A stretch of 64,000 nt of DNA, from NCBI GenBank assembly GCA_025093985.1, contig JACAAK010000013.1:372001-436000 (forward strand). Reading direction: 5' to 3'. Below the pieces are notes generated by a model. The model was given only the letters and a program-made list of their open reading frames with translations, was not told the origin of the DNA and ran no database searches. This DNA is from Calvatia gigantea. Taxonomy: Eukaryota > Basidiomycota > Agaricomycetes > Agaricales > Lycoperdaceae. How positions within the stretch are numbered: position 1 is the first letter of the stretch; each line of letters opens with the position of its first letter. Shown here piece by piece: positions 61,560-64,000 of the stretch. The position numbers and the translations under genes are program-made.

Positions 61560-62400
61560 GGATATCCCCTACCCACAGGTCGCCAACTCCTATCGTTTAG
61601 TCCTTGTTTCCGTCCTCGTCGTCGTCCCCTTTTTTGTCCTTGTTCTCATTCCCCATCCGCACCCTTGTCCTCATCTTTAGTCCTGTATTTGGCTTTAGGC
61701 CATAAGTCAAAGTCCTCCTCTCGGAATCTCTTCTCTCCCTCTACTAAATTGGTTGAACCGAACGCTCAGTAGTATTGCAGCTCATAGTTGATTTCCCAGT
61801 ACCAAAAGGTTGACCTCTCACCATATCCTATGTGATACAGCACTGATTCAACACCCCCTCAGAGTTTGTTGCGAAGGAGGGATGTGACCCTGGAAGTCAG
61901 GTCTGGGTAGTATTGTCAGATAATTTTTGCTTGTTCCTGCTGCTTGATCATCTTCAAAATGCTTGATTATGATCAGTGGGGTTAGATGTCAAAGTGAAAG
62001 AGCTTACCAATTTGAATTCATTCACATTAAAGTCAGAAAATCTACTGGGGAAAATGCATTGAATGAGCGTCCCCGGACGTTTTCATCCAATGTTCACATC
62101 CCCAAACCAGGCCACGAGATGCCGGGCCATTGGCAAGTGCAATCGTGCTGATGTGCAGGCACTTGCGAAAATCGCAGTTGGCAGCTAATCCTCCTGATGT
62201 GCCAGGCACGGCAAAACTGTTTGGATCATCACCACCAACCGTACTATAGATTTCAGCTTTGAGGAATGAGTTGACCAATTCATTTGTGTAGGGGTAGGAA
62301 AGAGAGGCTGCTGAATCAGGTATGCCAGGCGCATAAGCCAATGCTACAGACATGAGAATCAGAAACTTAGGTAACGAGACATGTCAGTATAAACGACCTG
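61560..62400 (-). pseudogene. NACHT exon 3-4 remnant, heavily mutated
   Basis: Exon 3 is clear (62353-62042: PGIPDSAASLSYPYTNELVN). Exon 4 starts at 61951 (MIKQQEQAKI) but quickly hits stops: CGACGATAC of the paralogues is TGACAATAC here, and CGCATGGGACATGG is CACATAGGATATGG. An acidic-tail trace and the type I 3' flank (AGTGAGCTCTGCTGG on the minus strand) follow to about 61560. Exons 1 and 2 are absent apart from a few bases before the exon 3 acceptor. Confidence 0.75.
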
Positions 62401-62429
62401 CATGACACCGCTCAGCTCAATGTCCCCCA

Positions 62430-63480
62430 TTCAGACACATCCAAACACTTCATCCTCGCCATTATCCCACTGATGCTGTAGTCCATCATCCACCGTTCCC
62501 GACTAGTGCTGACAATCTCCTTCTGTATCCCGTTTCATCTTTTCAAGCACCGTTCCACATCATTGCGAATAGATTCCCCACATCCCTGAATACTTTCATC
62601 TTTCGATTGATGTATGTGGAATGATTCCCAGAGTGATCGTTGGTCATGGTAGTGGTAAGTCAAATCAAGACGACTTACCTTAGGTGTTATGATCGTTGAA
62701 TACCTCTCACGCACACCCTCACGCATCCCCCTCCCCGATCTCAATACCCCCCCCATATTCGCCGCCTTCTCTTTTCCCTTCCCTTCCTCTTTCCCATTTT
62801 TGGGTGCCAAAATAGCCCACAATATCTCATCCACTTCCTCATTCGGGATTTCATCGTCATCTGCCGTGATGGTTGAACTTTCCATCGCAAGGCCAAGGGC
62901 AACAGGGCTTGGGGGACCAGCTAGGGCTGTAGGATCAACTGTAGCGGTGGTGGTAACGTCGCCCTCTTCCATTTCTTTGTTCGTGAGTATCGTAGTGTCT
63001 AACGCCACGGAATTCACGGATGTATGTCAAATCCTTTTCATTGCTCAGATATTGACATTGTCGCGTTCGAGGATCGTTGGCGTGCTCCGGTGGAATTTTA
63101 TCGATTTCCGTGGGAGCATCACTTTATTTCTTCTGTCGTTTCGATCTCGGTGGCCGGGGTATCGACAGTGACAATGACTGGAATGAGAATTGTGAGGGGA
63201 AGCGTGCTTTGTGTTTGGTGGGTGGGGTTGAGGATGCGCCATTGACGAGCAAAGCATCGGATTGTGCCACCGTCCACTGTAAATTAGATTTTTCGTCCTT
63301 GGATTTGTTGGAGGTTGAGGGAACAAGTGTATTACAAATCGCACGCGGCTCCCCAGTCGGACCATAGACTGCTATGACGCACCGTCATAATAATTCAAAC
63401 CGGCACTTTCGACGCCGGCTTGCGAAATGCTTCAACATCACAGCTATTCTCCGAGACAGCCAAGGTGAGTGTGGCTCGAA
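62430..63480 (-). repeat. Family B gene-like repeat in inverted orientation
   Basis: Minus strand, from LTLAVSENSCDVEAF (63480-63430) through the ATILTNKEMEEGDVTTTATV-type stretch (63017-62840) to VERCLKR at about 62540. The 160-codon frame 63017-62535 is the longest uninterrupted family B stretch in the window and joins the Ala/Thr-rich, KEKAANMGG and YHYHDQRS segments without a break. Confidence 0.5.
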
Positions 63481-64000
63481 TCGCATTTAGTGGAAGCATG
63501 AATGAGTGTTATCGTCTTGGGTGTCTAGCAAAGGACCCTTGAGCACATTGTAAAAGGGGTCCAGATCTATTGTCGATGCTCTGCCCCTGGAGGAGACGGG
63601 TGAGTCGATTGACCAAATAGCGATTAGTCAACATACCTGACCTTCCCTGAGATGTCCGCGGCCGTGGTAGTCCAACGCGAGCCCGAATTCCTGTACATCG
63701 TCGTCAACTTTTAATTCTCAGACAGTTGGTACGGTGACTGGACCTCATCTATTCAAAACTCACTACTATTATAATGATTTCCTAAGACCAGCACACTAGC
63801 CTAAATATCCCATACGCCAATCAGTCGTTCTTGTATACACACCAAATGAAGTCAAATGAACAGGCCAAACCAGTTTGACGCAACGATTGGTTAGGGAGAA
63901 TGTTTCTTAATGGCGTTCCTAAATAGCATTTATCACCGCAGTCAGCGTCCTTTCTGCCTCATGTGCTGTCCATACTCGGGTAATTGGACTGATGACTTCA
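63481..64000. other. No recognisable gene
   Basis: No open frame of note and no match to the repeated families was noticed. Contains GACGGGTGAGTCG and an AT-rich stretch near 63760-63800. Confidence 0.4.

Overview
The window looks like a piece of an Agaricomycete (mushroom-forming basidiomycete) genome. The evidence is the combination of short GT-AG introns of about 47-62 bases, several NACHT NTPases of the nwd2-like type common in mushrooms, and FunK1 fungal protein kinases, a family expanded in basidiomycetes. The species cannot be named from this sequence. No rRNA, tRNA or CRISPR array was seen.

Left arm, 0-43.7 kb. Four NACHT paralogues lie on the plus strand, with starts at 803, 13735, 26094 and 37675 (about 12 kb apart). 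All four share one four-exon plan: a tiny first exon of 34-36 codons, a large NACHT exon, a 338-base exon, and a last exon encoding a conserved basic/aromatic module followed by an acidic, repeat-rich tail. Copies 1, 3 and 4 read through all exons; copy 2 has a one-base deletion in exon 3. Between them lie many decayed copies of two unidentified gene-like families: A on the minus strand and B on the plus strand, usually head to head. One B copy is interrupted by a 614-bp TG...CA element with a 4-bp target duplication (probable solo LTR).

Centre, 43.9-53.6 kb. Three tandem FunK1 kinase genes lie on the minus strand. The outer two reconstruct as intact six-exon genes (729 and 735 residues); the middle one is a pseudogene with several frameshifts and stops.

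Right arm, 53.9-63.5 kb. The same building blocks return in inverted orientation and strongly decayed: a NACHT 5' flank, an isolated exon-4 tail, a full-length but broken NACHT pseudogene (56.5-58.5 kb), an exon 3-4 remnant (61.6-62.4 kb) and a B copy. Transposon-like debris lies between 58.5 and 61.5 kb.

Taken together this is a birth-and-death cluster of fungal NLR-type genes, with visible gene conversion, flanking a small kinase cluster. A functional link between the NACHT proteins and the FunK1 kinases is only an inference from proximity. Exon coordinates were worked out by hand from splice consensus, reading frame and paralogue comparison; no alignment or database search was run.
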